From Desulfobacteraceae bacterium (lineage in GTDB: Bacteria; Desulfobacterota; Desulfobacteria; Desulfobacterales; Desulfobacteraceae), in NCBI GenBank assembly GCA_024225895.1, contig JAAEMC010000687.1, positions 1 through 5,580 of the forward strand: a stretch of 5,580 nt of DNA. The letters run 5' to 3'. The notes below the pieces were generated by a model. The model made no database searches. It was not told the DNA's origin and saw only the letters and a list, made by a program, of their open reading frames with translations. Below, one piece after another: positions 4,895 through 5,580 of this stretch; position 1 is the first letter of the stretch, and every line of letters starts with the position of its first letter. A program made the translations under genes and the position numbers.

Positions 4895-5580
4895 TTATTT
4901 TCCCTGCATAATGGCTTCAACATCAGCATCGGGTTCGGTAATAGGTTTGATATCAAAATTTTCAACCAGTACATTGAGAACAGCCGGGGAAACAAAAGCT
5001 GGCAATGTGGGTCCAAGACGGATGCCTTTCACACCCAGGTGAAGCAGGGCCAAAAGAACGGCAACAGCCTTTTGTTCGTACCATCCGATATCAAATGAAA
5101 GGGGCAGGTCATTGATATGATCCAGGCCAAAGGCTTCTTGAAGTTTTAAGGCTATGACGGCAAGGGAGTAGCAATCGTTACACTGGCCGGCATCTAAAAC
5201 TCTAGGAATACCGCCGATATCACCAAGATCCAGTTTATTGTACCGATATTTTGCGCAGCCGGCAGTCAGGATCACAGCATCCTTGGGAAGCTTTTCAGCG
5301 ACCTGGGTAAAATAATCCCTGCCCTTCTGGCGGCCGTCACATCCGGCCATAACGACAAAGCGCTTGATGGCACCGGATTTAACTGCATCCACAACCTTGT
5401 CTGCCAAAGCCAATACCTGGTTACGGGCAAATCCGCCGACAATGGTTCCTGTTTCAATTTCAGTGGGGGCAGAACAGGTTTTAGCAAGCTCAATGATCTT
5501 GGAAAAATCCTTCTTCCCGCCATTCGTTCTACCCGGAATGTGGGTGACATTAGGATAAGAAACTACACCTGTTGTAAAAA
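4895..5580 (-). CDS. hcp: Hydroxylamine reductase / hybrid-cluster protein Hcp, C-terminal part (5' end beyond the window)
   Basis: Hcp is a cytoplasmic iron-sulfur protein with a hybrid Fe-S-O cluster that reduces nitric oxide and/or hydroxylamine during nitrosative stress. The frame is open from the right edge to TAA at 4897-4895 and shows 227 residues of a protein usually near 540-555. The last 172 residues (counting from codon 5413) hold cysteines 25 (AGCDGR), 53 (AGCAKY) and 78 (GQCND), then E113 and K115 in WYEQKA. The spacings 28, 25 and 35 equal those of the cluster ligands Cys406, Cys434, Cys459 and Glu494 of Desulfovibrio vulgaris Hcp, so the active site looks intact. A TTG at 5413 is not the real start: the same frame continues upstream with Hcp sequence ([28 protein letters not shown]). 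The promoter lies outside the window. Confidence 0.97.
   Translation of the reverse strand, partial: FTTGVVSYPNVTHIPGRTNGGKKDFSKIIELAKTCSAPTEIETGTIVGGFARNQVLALADKVVDAVKSGAIKRFVVMAGCDGRQKGRDYFTQVAEKLPKDAVILTAGCAKYRYNKLDLGDIGGIPRVLDAGQCNDCYSLAVIALKLQEAFGLDHINDLPLSFDIGWYEQKAVAVLLALLHLGVKGIRLGPTLPAFVSPAVLNVLVENFDIKPITEPDADVEAIMQGK

Noticed and set aside
4895..5413. Hcp as a short 172-residue gene starting at TTG
   Set aside because: The same frame continues to the right edge with conserved Hcp sequence, so the gene is cut by the window and not truncated.
5272..5550. Minus-strand 92-residue open frame overlapping hcp
   Set aside because: It is out of frame with the continuous Hcp reading frame, which matches the family throughout this stretch.

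Overview
All recognisable genes lie on the minus strand, so the window is best read from right to left. It holds six protein-coding genes, two of them cut by the window edges. I see no RNA gene, insertion sequence, CRISPR array or origin. The gene content suggests an anaerobic, probably sulfate-reducing bacterium of the Desulfobacterota (Desulfobacteraceae-like). The reasons are a hybrid-cluster protein with an adjacent ferredoxin gene, a siroheme/[4Fe-4S] sulfite-reductase-type domain joined to ferredoxin motifs, and a TAXI-type TRAP uptake system. The lineage is inferred from gene content and was not tested by a search.

Right half (about 2529-5580): a compact run of iron-sulfur and metal-protein genes reads hcp (3' part) -> zinc-ribbon/HD-domain protein -> ferredoxin-like protein -> PCP_red/siroheme-domain/2x[4Fe-4S] protein. 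Spacing is tight: 65 bp with a GC-rich hairpin, then 38 bp, then a 4-nt ATGA overlap. They are probably one operon. Hcp reduces nitric oxide and/or hydroxylamine in nitrosative-stress defence. The ferredoxin-like protein is a plausible electron donor. The siroheme-domain protein is a shortened relative of sulfite/nitrite reductases that appears to lack the half-domain preceding the siroheme cysteines. The HD protein may have a hydrolytic or signalling role.

Middle (2183-2528): an AT-rich intergenic region of about 346 bp without a gene. It holds an imperfect 28-bp tandem duplication directly upstream of a perfect TATAAT on the minus strand, an 8-bp inverted repeat bracketing the duplication, and a separate 25-nt near-palindrome. 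This looks like a regulated promoter for the transporter genes. I see no clear intrinsic terminator for the hcp-side operon.

Left half (1-2182): a TAXI-family periplasmic solute-binding protein is followed after 130 bp (containing an inverted repeat) by a fused DctQ-DctM TRAP permease that starts with GTG and runs off the left edge. Together they form a sodium- or proton-driven uptake system whose substrate cannot be read from the sequence.

The most unusual nucleotide-level signal is a perfect inverted repeat with 13-bp arms and a 2-nt centre at 3251-3278, inside the 5' coding region of the siroheme-domain gene. The most unusual protein-level signals are the shortened siroheme protein, the cysteine-deficient second ferredoxin motif and the cysteine-rich HD protein, all apparently co-transcribed with hcp.
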